64,000 bases of DNA from Manihot esculenta (GCF_001659605.2 NC_035176.2:21763890-21827889), one strand, 5' to 3'. Counted from the stretch's first letter, positions 11,271 through 23,092 are shown. The notes: generated by a model not told the origin, from the letters alone. A program made the numbers and translations.

Positions 11271-13482
11271 TGTAATACCCGGCTAGACTCCGGTATCGGA
11301 ATTCCTACCGTCTGGTGGAATCTCGGATGTCGGAAGCCTCTAGTAGGGTAGAATCATGTTTTCATAAAATGTTTTAAGGTATTTCATGGTTTTAAGTAAA
11401 ATGGAAATGAGTTTTTGCATAAAAACAACCTTGAAGGAAAACTCAGGTTCGGCCGCCGAATCTCAAGTTCGGTCGCCGAACATGCATGCCTTCGACAGCG
11501 CCTTTAGGCCCCCGAAAGCATAAGTGAGGAAAGTCCAGGTTCGGCCGCCGAACATGGCATGCATGCGGAGGCTCGTTCGGCCCCCGAACGTGGCCTGGCC
11601 AGCCACTATAAAAGGGTCCCTTAGCTGAAAACGGGCGAGCTTTTTCCCCATTTCCGGCCAAGGTGAGTTCTCCGCCACCCCTCACCGATCTTGAGTCTTT
11701 TCCTTCAGATCTTTCAAGTTTTTCACTAGTTTTCATCTTGTTTTGAAGATTTCCAAGTTTTGAGCAAGTTTTGGAGCTTTGAGGTTCAAAAACTCAAATC
11801 TCTTCCAACTCCAAGTTAGATCGCCTCCACCCTCGATCTTCAAGAGGTAAGAGTCGATCTCTAGCTTACATTATGTTTTAAGCAAGTTTTATGCAAGTTC
11901 ATGGGATAGAAAATGCATGTGTAGCTTATGTTGAGCTTATGGGTTTTTGATGTGATTTTGAACAATGTGTGTTGCTTGTGTGTTGTAGTTGGGGTTTTGA
12001 TGGTTTGATGCCCCTAGGAACTTGTATGCTTGTGTATGAGTGTTGTAGAATAGGTTTATGCATGTTTGGATGAGATAGGAGGCATAAATGCATAGGGGAG
12101 CTGAGTTTCTGCCATTCTGGGAGAAACCAGGTTCGGCAGCCGAAGGAACTTTCGGCCGCCGAACATGCTTGTGGAGGCAGCCTTCGGCTGCCGAAGCTTG
12201 CCCTCGAAAGGAGACTTTCGTCTCTGTCTGGGACTTTCGGCCGCCGAAGGTGCCGCCGAACCTGCCTGACTTTCGGCTCTGGAGGGACTTTCGGCCGTCG
12301 AACCTGCCGCCGAAAGTGCCCTGTCCAGCCCTTTCTTGCATGTTTTTCTATGATTATTCCATGATGTTTTAGGGGGTTTTTGGGGAATAGTTTAGAGTTA
12401 TGTTCACGTATGTTTGGTCCCTCATTTGAGTCCACCTGTGTAGGTTCGGACCCGAGGAACCGAGGACCCTCGCAGTGAGTTTGTTGCCCCAGTGTCTGGT
12501 CAGAGCTATCCAGAGGTGAGTGGAATAAACCTTTACGTTTAAAGTAAATAAATTTCAAAGTTTTGAGCATTGTTCATGCATCATGAATGCCATGTGATGA
12601 ATTAGGTTGCTTGCATTAGAATTCACGAATATATTGCATTGCACATTTTGATGTTGATGTGGATGAATGTTGAATGATCCATAGCCCTCGATCTATGATA
12701 TGACGATATGATATGTACGGTACGGAAAGTAAGACCAGTGGGATCCATTCTACGTTCGCTGGCACTATGTAAGGGAAAAACCAGGACCCATTCTACGTTC
12801 TGGCACAGTTGGACACTGTTATGTTATGATATGTAAGGGAAAGACCAGGACCCATTCTACGTTCTGGCACAGTTGGACCATGTAGAGGGCTATTGGTGAC
12901 AAGTTCATCCTTGATGTGATGCATTTCATGTTATCATATGTTTTAAGTGTTTTATTATTCTGCTCACTGGGCTCTAGTAGCTCACCCCTCTCCCAATTTC
13001 CCCAGGATTGCAGGTACAAGGTAGACCAGGAGGTTTACAAGAGTAATGAAGTCACGTGTATGTAATAGTTAGTGTGGACATGATAGATGTATTAATGTTA
13101 TGTAAAAGTACAGTTTCAGTCATGTAATGATATTAAGGATTAGATATTGTGCTTGACATTGTGTATGAGGTATCCCTTTTATTACATGATCAAAAATGTT
13201 TTATTATGTTCATGAAAGCCAACTCATCTTATGATGTATCGCCCATTGGGGCATTGATGAGATCCCACAGAGGGATCATGATTATGATTATGGCTATGTG
13301 CAGTGCATGTTCAGGTTGAGTTGGATGTATGAAAGAAAAGTTTTAAATTTTTATGTATGTTGTGATCATGTATGGGATTAAACAGGTTTTCAGGTTGCAA
13401 GTCAGGCTTGCTACGGGTCTTGGCGGCCTTAAGCCGACCCGGATCCTAGCGCCGGTAGCGGTCCGATTTTTGGGTCGTTACA
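11271..13482 (+). repeat. 5' LTR of element A
   Basis: Starts TGTAATACCC and ends GGTCGTTACA. A TATAAAAGGG box is at 11607-11616, with TTCGGC-N-GCCGAA palindromes upstream (11450-11580) and downstream (12130-12310). A splice-donor-like CAAGAG|GTAAG has its GT at 11847, and a three-unit hairpin-like array is at 12729-12873. A pyrimidine-rich block ending in GCAG lies at about 12984-13014. Compared with its 3' partner it lacks one ~57-base unit of the downstream palindrome cluster and carries one extra unit upstream of the TATA box. Confidence 0.95.
12729..12873 (+). repeat. Tandem hairpin-like repeat, three units, LTR of A
   Basis: Units have the form GACCAGGACCCATTCTACGT followed by TCTGGCAC, with CCAG/CTGG arms. 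The first unit is diverged. The partner LTR has the matching array at 28367-28508. Confidence 0.75.
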
Positions 13483-13485
13483 GAA

Positions 13486-13497
13486 TGGTATCAGAGC
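13486..13497 (+). promoter_or_regulatory. Primer binding site of element A (tRNA-iMet)
   Basis: TGGTATCAGAGC, the usual plant initiator tRNA-Met primer site, begins three bases after the LTR end. Confidence 0.93.
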
Positions 13498-13754
13498 CCT
13501 AGGTTCATAGGATCGGACCTAGAGTGTCGGGCTCATAGATGTTCTAGAAGGTCAAGCACAATAGGAAGATCATGTCCACTAGGATAGGATGTGGAGTCCT
13601 GTCTTGTATGATGATGTGAAATGCCATGATTATATACATGTGCATTGATGCTATGATATGAATGATATGTTTATGAGATGAGGGTTCATGTGTGCCCACA
13701 TGAACCATATGATGCTGATGTTTATGTGATGAGTACTGTTTTTCATAAAACAGG

Positions 13755-16700
13755 ATGAGAGGAACCCGTCGATCGGCAAGATTGACCGGAGTGCCACCTG
13801 AGGATGAGGGCACGAGCGCCCATCCTCCTACATTGCCTAGGGCAATGTCTTGTAGAGCAAACAGAGAAAGAGTGTTAAGGGACCCTAGAAGGTCTTTTGA
13901 TGCTAGCAGAAGGGGGACAGATAGAGGAGGAAGTTCTTCAGATGTGAGGGAGGTTATGGAAGAGGATCAGAGGAGGGATGGGAACCTGGATGTGAGCATG
14001 GAGGAAGAGGGGACAGGGGAGTCTCAAGGAGGCATTCAGGCCTCGGGGTATGGTTTTCCACCCCATTATCCACCCTTCCCACAGGGTTCAGGGTATCCGA
14101 TGGGAGGCACATCGGATTACTCCAGCTTTAACCCCTACCCTACCTACATGCCTTATCCACCTTTCTATCCACCTTATACACAGTAGCCAGCTTATCCACC
14201 CTCACCCTTCTATCCAAACCCGGCAAACCCCACCTCGGGGAATGCTGCACCCCCACCTCCACCACCTACAGAACCAACAGCCCCAGTTACTCAACCTCCT
14301 AGACCTAGCTCAGCCGATGGGAGCAAAGTAAAGATGACAGATTACCTTAAGCTAGATGCTCCCAAATACAAGTCAGGGGATGACCCCTTTGAGTATCTGA
14401 GAGTAGTAAAGACAATAACTGATGAGCTAGGGGCGAATGATAGCAGGGCCATTCAGATGGCAGGGTTCACTTTAAAGTGCAAGAAGGCACGGGAATGGTT
14501 CAAGTGTTATGTGGACCCGAGACTAGACGGTATGACATGGGAGGAATTTGCAAATGAGTTCGCTGGATGGGCTTTTCCAGACAGTTCTAGAGAACTGAAG
14601 ATGATTGAGTTTGAGCAACTGAGGCAGACAGAGCACATGAGCGTGGAGTTCACAGATAAATTCTTGGAGCTATTGCCTTTTTCAGGGCAAGCTCTAGATT
14701 CAGATATGAAGAAAGCCAAGAGATATGTGATGAAGCTGCATTCTAGGTACTCCTCGTTGATTCAGTCAGTTGAGAGGGAAAGTTTCCACACTGTGGTGGA
14801 TATGGCTCGAAGGATGGAGGCGAGTGCTATAGTTGAGGGGTCAGTGAAGCAGTCAGTGACCCAGTCTTCAGGGGTTAAGACCCCAGGCAGAGGAGGGCCA
14901 GGTCTCTCTTCTCAGAGCTCAAGTAAGAAGAGGTGGGATAACACCACCAAAAAGCCGAAAAAGAATAAGTTTTGGAATAAGTTGAAATCCGGTCTGGGTT
15001 TTGGCGGTGGCTCGAGTTCAGGCTTAGATGGTATAGAATGCCAGAGGTGTGGAAGGCCGCACAGGGGAGTGTGTCGAGCTGGGACTAATACATGTTTCAG
15101 ATGCGGACAGGAGGGACACATAGCACGGGAGTGTCCTAGAGCACCTTTTATGGGCCAGCCCCAGCAGACAGCTTCTGGTAGTGTGGCACAGCCAGCAGCT
15201 CCAGCCACAACTCAGGGCAGTGGCAGAGGTAGAGGGAGAGGGGCAGCCTCTTCTTCTGGTTCCCGAGGTGAAGGTCCATCAGCTCCAGCCAGGATCTTCA
15301 CCATGACTCAGCAGGAGGCTAACACATCCAACACCGTGGTGTCAGGTAATCTCGTCATTGGGTGTTCTGATGTGTTTGCATTAATGGACCCGGGTGCATC
15401 TCATTCATTTATTACTCCGAGAGCCGTTGAGAGGTTGGGTCTGATAGTCTCTGGGTTAGAGTGTCCCCTATGGGTCAGCGGACCCAAGTGTGACCCGTCA
15501 GTGGCAGTGTCAGTCTGTCAGTACAGTCCAGTTTTTGTTGAGGGAAGATGCCTCTCCGCCGACCTTGTGGTTCTAGATTTGACAGACTTTGACGTCATTC
15601 TAGGGATGGATTGGCTATCTACCCATGGTGCTACCTTGGACTGCAGAGACAAGGTAGTCAAGTTCAAAGATCAGAACGGGTCAGAGGTCGTCTTCAGAGG
15701 AGACAACGGGGGCACACCTAGAGGTCTGATATCAGCTCTACAGGCTCGTAGGTTGCTTAGGAAGTGATGTCAGGGGTACTTAGCTCATGTGAGAGAGCTA
15801 GACAGTCAGGTCAGGGAGCCAGCCTCGGTGCCAGTTGTCAGAGAGTTTCAGGATGTCTTTCCAGACGAGCTTCCAGGTTTACCACCTACTAGGGAGATAG
15901 AGTTCGAAATAGAGTTAGTGCCTGGAGCTAGACCGATCTCTATCCCTCCCTACAGGATGGCCCCAGCCGAGTTGAAGGAATTGAAGGAGCAGTTGCAAGA
16001 GCTGGTAGAAAAGGGCTTCATCCGACAGAGTACCTCACCTTAGGGTGCTCCGGTCTTGTTTGTGAGAAAGAAGGATGGATCCCTCAGACTTTGTATCGAC
16101 TACAGGCAGTTGAACAAAGTCACTACCAAAAATAGGTACCCTCTACCAAGGATCGATGATCTATTCGACCAGCTAGCAGGAGCGGGTTGTTTCTCCAAAA
16201 TAGATCTAAGATCGGGGTACCATCAGCTAAGGATAAGGGATGAAGATGTGCCAAAGACAGCTTTCAGGACCAGATATGGGCATTTTGAGTTCCTTGTGAT
16301 GCCGTTCGGGTTAACTAACGCCCCTTCAGCATTCATGGACCTCATGAACAGAGTGTTTAGTCAATACCTGGATCACTTCGTTATTGTCTTCATAGATGAT
16401 ATCTTAGTGTATTCCAGGAACGCAGAGGAGCATGCCCATCATCTGAGGTTGGTTCTGCAGACTTTAAGGGAACATGGCTTGTATGCCAAGTTCTCTAAGT
16501 GTGAGTTCTGGCTGAGGAGCATTTCGTTCTTGGGGCATGTGGTGTCGGAAAATGGTATAGAGGTGGACCCCAAGAAGACAGAAACTGTGGCTAACTGGCC
16601 TAGACCCACTTCAGTGACAGAGATTATAAGTTTCTTGGGTTTGGCAGGTTACTACAGGAGGTTCGTTCAAGACTTCTCAAAGATTGCAGCTCCTCTGACC

Positions 16701-17477
16701 AGACTAACCAGGAAGAATCAGAAGTTTGTGTGGACCGACCAGTGCGAAGGGAGTTTTGAAGAGCTTAAGAAGAGGTTGACTTCAGCACCAGTTTTAGCTC
16801 TGCCATCTAGTGATGAGGACTTTACAGTCTTTTGTGATACGTCCCGTGTGGGACTGGGTTGTGTACTAATGCAGAATGAGAGGGTGATTGCTTATGCTTC
16901 TAGGCAGCTGAAGAAGCATGAGTTGAATTACCCCACACATGACCTGGAGATGGCAGCAGTAATCTTTGCACTCAAGATGTGGAGGCACTACCTCTATGGG
17001 GTTAAATGTGAGATTTTCACGGATCATAAGAGCCTACAGTACATCTTGAGTCAAAGAGATTTGAATTTGAGACAGAGGAGATGGGTGGAGCTGCTGAGTG
17101 ACTATGATTGCAAGATTCAGTACCATCCGGGTAAGGCGAATGTTGTGGCAGACGCCTTAAGCCGGAAATCACTCGGCAGTTTATCCCACATATCGGCAGA
17201 GAGGAGGCCAGTGGTGAAGGAGTTTTACAAGCTCATTGAGGAGGGTCTACAGATGGAGTTGTCTGGTACAGGTGCCTTGGTGGCCCAGATGAGAGTGGCA
17301 CCCGTGTTTCTGGAGCAGGTGGCTCAGAAGCAGCATGAGGACCTGGAGTTAGTGAAGATTGCCAGAACTGTTCAGTCAGGCAATGATAGTGAGTTCAGAT
17401 TCGACAGCAAGGGGATCCTCCACTATGGGAGCAGACTATGTGTACCAGATGACATAAGGCTAAAAGGAGACATTATG
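13755..17477 (+). pseudogene. Element A gag-protease-RT-RNase H polyprotein, 5' part
   Basis: One frame from the ATG at 13755 to the insertion point of element B. Order: a basic N-terminus (MRGTRRSARLTG), a proline/tyrosine-rich stretch, the capsid-type gag domain (about codons 193-400), a zinc knuckle CFRCGQEGHIARECP, an RG-rich stretch, aspartic protease (DPGASHS, then VILGMDWL), reverse transcriptase with FIDDILVYS, and RNase H with TDHKSLQYI and ADALSR. Three nonsense codons break it: TAG at 14184-14186 in place of a tyrosine, TGA at 15765-15767 in place of a glycine, and TAG at 16041-16043 in place of a tryptophan. In RNase H the CDAS motif reads CDTS. One glutamate of the capsid motif MSVEEFT is missing compared with element H. 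Integrase resumes at 25490. Confidence 0.93.
17473..17477. other. Target site duplication of element B, left copy
   Basis: TTATG before the LTR at 17478 matches TTATG at 25485-25489. Removing B and one copy makes the pol frame of element A read through (..DIM|REAHN..). Confidence 0.95.
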
Positions 17478-18357
17478 TGTAATACCCGGCTAGACTCCGG
17501 TATCGAAATTCCTACCGTCCGGCGGAATCTCGGATGTCGGAAGCCTCTAGTAGGGTAAAACTATGTTTTTATATAACGTTTTAATGCATTTTATGGTTTT
17601 AAGTATGAAATAAAATGAGTTTTTGCATGAAAATAGCTTTGGAGGAAAACTCAGGTTCGGCCGCCGAACCTCAAGTTCGGCCGTCGAACATGCATGCGTT
17701 GCGGGTGTGCTTTAGGCCCCCGAAAGCATAAGTGAGGGAAGTCCAGGTTCGGCCGCCGAACCTCAAGTTTGGCCGCCGAACATGGCAGCCATGTGGAGGC
17801 ACATTCGGCCCCCGAACGTGGTCTGGCCAGCCACTATAAAAGGGTCCCTTAGCCGAAAACGGGCGAGCTTTTCCCCATTTTCGGCCAAGGTGAGTCTCCA
17901 CCGCCCTTCACCCATTTTTGATGTTCTTCCTCTAAATCTTTCAAGATTTTCACTTGTTTTAACTTGGTTTTGAAGATTTAAGCTTTTGAGCAAAGTTTTG
18001 GAGCTTGGAGTTTCAAGAACCAAATCTCTCCCAACTCCGAGTTTTTGGGTCGTCTCTCTCGATCTTCAAGAGGTAAGAGCCGATCTTAAGCTCGTTTTAT
18101 GTTTTGGATAAGTTTTATGCAAGATCTATGGGTTAGAATGCATGTTTAGGTTATGGTTATGTTTATCGGTATAAATGTGTGTTCTTGAACAATGTGGATG
18201 CTTGATGTGTTGTAGATGGGGTTTATGATGGTTTGAGACCCCTAGGAATATGTATGCTTGCGTTTGTGTGTTGTAGAATAGGTTTGATGCATGTTTGATA
18301 AGTTTGGGGGCGAAATGTGCATTGGGAGCCAAGTTTCTGCCCTTTGGCAGAAACCAG

Positions 18358-18602
18358 GTTCGGCAGCCGAAGGAACTTTCGGCCGCCGAACATGGCTGGG
18401 GAGGCAGCCTTTCGGCTGCCGAAGCTGCCCCCGAAAGGAGACTTTCGTCTCTGTCTGGCAGTTTCGGCCGCCGAAGGTGCCGCCGAACATGCATGAGTTT
18501 CGTCTCTGTCTGGGAGTTTCGGCCGCCGAAGGTGCCGCCGAACCTGCCTGACTTTCGGCTCTGGAGGGACTTTCAGCCGCCGAACCTGCCGACGAAAGTG
18601 CC
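18358..18602 (+). repeat. Palindrome cluster TTCGGC-N-GCCGAA, downstream of TATA
   Basis: Repeated 13-mers with fixed 6-base arms TTCGGC and GCCGAA around a single variable base (A, C, G or T in different copies), mixed with half-sites and TGCCGCCGAA motifs, spaced about 20-40 bases. They lie in the transcribed part of the LTR, 500-770 bp after the TATA box. The same cluster is present in every complete LTR of this family, for example 12130-12310, 24069-24312, 27716-27955, 41155-41405, 46385-46630 and 59177-59365. Confidence 0.85.
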
Positions 18603-18954
18603 CTGTCCAGGCCTTCCTTGCATGTTTTTGTATGGTTGTTTCATGATGTTTTAAGGGGTTTTTGGGGAGTAGTTTATAGTTATGTTCAGGTATGTTTGGT
18701 CCCTCATTTGAGTCCACCTATGTAGGTTCGGACCCGAGGAACCGAGGATCCCAGCAGTGAGTTCAGCTGCTTCGGTGTTGTCAGAGTCTGCCAGAAGTGA
18801 GTGGAACTAAACTTGATCTTTTAAATTAAATGTTTTATCATGTTTCATGCATCATGATTATGCAATAGGATGATTGCATTAGTTTCACGAATATGCCGCA
18901 TTGCATCTATTGTTGTTGATGTGGGTGAATGTTGGATGACCCAATTAGTCCATG

Positions 18955-19140
18955 GCAGGAAGACCAGGACCCCATGCTACGGCCTGGCACTATGTAAGGA
19001 AAGACCAGGACCCCATTCTACGGCCTGGCACGGTTATGAGACTCGAAGACCAGGAGCCTAGAGGAGGCCCTGGGGAAATGGTAAGTAATGTATGTTATGA
19101 CAGGAAGACCAGGACCCCATGCTACGGCCTGGCACTATGT
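18955..19140 (+). repeat. Tandem hairpin-like repeat, four units, LTR of B
   Basis: Units of the form GAAGACCAGGACCCCATGCT followed by ACGGCCTGGCAC; the third is diverged. CCAGG and CCTGG arms could pair within each unit. The matching array of the 3' LTR is at 24664-24848. Confidence 0.78.
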
Positions 19141-19775
19141 TAACTTGGACTAATTGGTGACAAGTTCACCCAACCCTTATGTGAATTGTCTGTGTTATGA
19201 TGCATTTCTTTGGAGCATAGTGTTAATATGTTTTATAGTCCGACTCACTGGGCTTTTAGCTCACCCCTCTCCCTTTACCCCTAGGCTTGCAGGTACAGGA
19301 TAGAGCAGGAGTCCGGATAGAGTAAAGAAGTCATGTTTATGTAATAGTTAGTAACGGACATGATCCTATTATATTGTAATGTTTTAAATAGTATAGTTAT
19401 GAAAGGATGTTTATGGATGTTAGAGGTGTGCTTGACCATAGATGGTTGTTATCCCTTTTATTACATGATCTTAGAGATTTTTATGATGATTTTTATAAAC
19501 CAACTCAACATATGCTATGTCACCCATTGGGGGCACTGATGAGATACCACTGAGGGATCAATGTTATGTTTATGTTATGTATGATGTTTATGCACAGGTT
19601 GAGTTTGGTTGATGTATATGGAAAGAAAAGTTTTAATTTTTATGTATATTGTTGATCATGTATGGGATTAAACAGGTTCACAGGATGCATGTTAGGCTTG
19701 CTACGGGTCCCGGCGGCCTTAAGTCGACCCGGATCCTAGCGCCGGTAGCGGTCCGATTTTCGGGTCGTTACAAAA

Positions 19776-19787
19776 TGGTATCAGAGC
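19776..19787 (+). promoter_or_regulatory. Primer binding site of element B (tRNA-iMet)
   Basis: TGGTATCAGAGC three bases after the LTR. It is intact, so B could still be reverse transcribed if proteins were supplied in trans. Confidence 0.92.
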
Positions 19788-19879
19788 CCTAGGTTCATAT
19801 GGTCGGACCTATAGTGTCGGGCTCATAGATGTTATAGAAGGTCAAGCACAATAGGAAAGATCATGTCCACTAGGATAGG

Positions 19880-22800
19880 ATGTGTAGTCCTGTGTTTGTT
19901 GAGGGAAGATGCTTGTCCGCCGACCTGGTGGTTCTAGATTTGACAGATTTTGACGTCATTCTAGGGATGGACTGGTTATCTACCCATGGTGCTACCTTGG
20001 ACTGCAGAGACAAGGTAGTCAGGTTCAAAGGTCAGGATGGGTCTGAGGTTGTCTTCAGAGGAGACAGGAGGGGTACACCTAGAGGTCTGATATCAGCTCT
20101 TCAGGCTCGTAGGTTGCTCAGGAGGGGATGTCAGGGGTATTTGGCTCATGTGAGAGAGCTTAGAGGTCAGGTCAGAGAGCCCGCCTCGGTGCCAGTGGTT
20201 AGAGAGTTCTTAGATGTGTTCCCAGATGAGCTGCCAGGTTTACCACCTGCTAGGGAGATAGAGTTTGAGATAGAACTGATGCCTGGAACCCGACCGATCT
20301 CTATCCCTCCCTACAGGATGGCGCCAGCAGAATTGAAAGAGTTGAAGGAGCAATTGCAGGAGTTGGTAGACAAGGGCTTCATCCGACCGAGTACCTCACC
20401 CTGGGGTGCTCCAGTTTTGTTCGTGAGAAAGAAGGATGGATCCCTTAGACTTTGTATCGACTACAGGCAGTTGAACAAAGTCACTACCAAGAACAAGTAC
20501 CCTTTGCCAAGGATCGACGATCTATTCGACCAGCTAGCAGGAGCGGGTTGTTTCTCCAAAATAGATCTGAGATCTGGGTACCATCAGTTGAGGATCAGGG
20601 AAGAGGACGTGCCAAAGACAGCTTTCAGGACCAGATATGGGCATTTTGAGTTCCTTGTAATGCCGTTCGGGTTAACCAATGCCCCTGCAGCATTCATGGA
20701 TCTCATGAACAGAGTGTTTAGTCAGTACCTGGATCACTTCGTTATTGTCTTCATAGATGATATCCTAGTGTATTCCAGGAATGCAGAGGAGCATGCCCAT
20801 CATCTGAGGTTGGTTCTACAGACCTTGAGGGAGCATGGCTTGTATGCGAAGTTCTCCAAGTGTGAGTTCTGGCTGAGGAGCATTTCGTTCTTGGGGCATG
20901 TAGTGTCAGAGAATGGGATAGAGGTGGACCCCAAGAAGACAGAAACTGTGGCTAACTGGCCTAGACCCACTTCAGTAACGGAGATCAGGAGTTTCTTGGG
21001 TTTGGCAGGTTACTACAGGAGGTTCGTTCAGAATTTCTCGAAAATAGCAACTTCTCTGACCAGGCTAACCAGAAAAAACCAGAAGTTTCTGTGGACTGAC
21101 CAATGCGAAGAGAGTTTTGAAGAGCTTAAGAAGAGGTTGACTTCAGCACCAGTTTTAGCTCTGCCATCTAGTGATGAAGACTTTACAGTCTTTTGTGATG
21201 CGTCCCGTGTGGGACTGGGTTGTGTACTGATGCAAAATGAGAGGGTAATTGCTTATGCTTCGAGGCAGCTAAAGAAGCATGAGTTGAATTACCCCACACA
21301 TGACCTTGAGATGGCAGCAGTAATCTTTGCACTCAAGATGTGGAGGCACTACCTCTATGGGGTAAAATGTGAGATCTTTATAGATCATAAGAGCCTGCAG
21401 TACATCCTGAGTCAAAGAGATTTGAACTTGAGACAGAGGAGATGGGTAGAGCTGTTGAGTGACTATGATTGCAAGATTCAGTATCATCCGGGTAAGGCGA
21501 ATGTCGTGGCAGACGCCCTAAGCCGGAAGTCACTAGGCAGTCTATCCCACATCACGGCAGAGAGGAGACCAGTGGTGAAGGAGTTTTACAAGCTTATTGA
21601 TGAAGGTCTACAGTTGGAGTTGTCTGGTACAGGTGCCTTGGTTGCTCAGATGAAAGTGACACCCGTGTTTCTGGAGCAGGTGGCTCAGAAACAGCATGAG
21701 GACCCAGAATTAGTGAAGATTGCCAGGACTGTTCAGTCAGGCAAGGACAGTGAGTTCAGATTCGACAACAAGGGGATCCTCCGCTATGGGAGTCGTTGAT
21801 GTGTACCAGATGACATAGGGCTAAAAGGAGACATTATGAGAGAGGCTCATAATGCAAGATACAACATTCACCCCGGAGCCACCAAAATGTATCAGGATTT
21901 GAAGAAAGTTTATTGGTGGCCAGCTATGAAGAGAGAAGTGGCACAGTTTGTGTCAACCTGCGAAGTTTGTCAGAGGGTGAAGCTGGAACATCAGAAGCCG
22001 GCTAGAATGCTTAACCCGCTACCTATTCCAGAGTGGAAATGGGAGAATATAGCTATGGACTTCGTAGTGGGGTTATCGGCGACGTCCAACAGATTGGACT
22101 CCATATGGGTGATTGTGGACAGACTCACCAAATCTGCTCACTTCATCCCTGTTAGGAGTGGCTATTCTGTGGACAAGTTGGCGCAGGTGTACGTTGATGA
22201 GATAGTCAGACTGCATGGGGTTCCTGTTTCTATAGTGTCAGATAGAGGACCCCAGTTCACCTCCAGGTTTTGGCGGAGTCTGCAGGATGCTATGGGTACC
22301 AGGGTGGATTTTAGCACTGCCTTCCACCCACAGACAGACGGACAGTCAGAGAGGACCATCCAGACCATAGAAGATATGCTAAGAATGTGTGTGCTGGACT
22401 TTGGCGGTTCTTGGAGGAAGCATCTACCTTTGGTGGAGTTTGCCTACAATAACAGCCATCATGCTAGCATCAGGATGGCTCCGTATGAAGCTTTATATGG
22501 GAGGAAGTGCAGGTCACCTGTTTGCTGGGAAGAAGTTGGAGAAAAGGCCTTGGCAGGGCCTGAGCTAGTAGAGATCACCAGCAGGGTGGTACCCTTAATC
22601 AGAGAAAGAATCAAGACTGCTGCAAGCAGACAGAAGAGTTATGCAGACATCCGCAAAAGACTAGTAGAGTTTCAGGAGGGGGATCTGGTATTGCTCAAGG
22701 TGTCTCCAATGAAAGGAGTGGTTCGGTTTGGGAAGAAGGGTAAGCTGGCTCCGCGGTACATCGGACCCTTTGAAGTCTTGCAAAAGATTGGGAATGTATC

Positions 22801-23092
22801 GTACAAGCTGGATTTACCTGCTTCAATGGAGAGAATCCATCCGGTTTTCCATGTTTCTATGTTGAGGAAATTTGTGTCAGATCCGGGCAAGGTTCTTAGT
22901 GAGCCTAATGTGGAGATCCAAGAGGATCTCACCTATGTTGAGCAGCCGGTACGGATCCTAGACACCCAGATCAGAAAGCTAAGAAACAAGGAAATCCCGA
23001 TGGTGAAAGTCCTGTGGAACCACCACAATTTGGAAGAATGCACTTGGGAGACACGGGAGTCTATGCTCCGACAATATCCACATCTCTTTTAA
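19880..23092 (+). pseudogene. Element B pol: partial protease, RT, RNase H, integrase, chromodomain
   Basis: The frame starts at the deletion junction in the second half of protease (..[16 protein letters not shown].., VILGMDWL). It continues through reverse transcriptase (FIDDILVYS) and RNase H (CDAS, DLEMAAV; the usual TDHKSL reads IDHKSL), then reaches an in-frame TGA at 21797-21799 where siblings have leucine. It reads on in the same frame through integrase ([19 protein letters not shown] core with IVSDRGPQF and DGQSERT) to a chromodomain-like C-terminus and stop at 23092. The DTG-type protease catalytic triad and all of gag are missing, so no particle could be made from this copy. The apparent ATG at 19880 is leader sequence, not the family start codon. 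Confidence 0.92.

Larger units (their letters stand above)
17478..19772 (+). repeat. 5' LTR of element B
   Basis: TGTAA/TTACA ends. Upstream palindromes lie at 17653-17820, the TATAAAA box at 17835-17841 and the donor-like GTAAG at 18073. The dense downstream palindrome cluster is at 18358-18602, the hairpin-like array at 18955-19140, and the pyrimidine-rich acceptor-like block ends in AG at 19291-19292. The 3' partner is collinear throughout. Confidence 0.95.

Noticed and set aside
13486..13497. tRNA-like sequence (TGGTATCAGAGC)
   Set aside because: It matches only the 3' end complement of initiator tRNA-Met beside an LTR, so it is a primer binding site and not a tRNA gene.
18223..18717. 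Open frames rich in RRPK, FGGR and AAEGAAE repeats in every LTR, on both strands (also 7583-8084, 11926-12570, 23839-24429, 27508-28061, 41050-41442, 46102-46749, 54503-54860, 59131-59488)
   Set aside because: They are translations of the TTCGGC-N-GCCGAA clusters in different frames. They start and end differently in each LTR, and no domain is recognisable.
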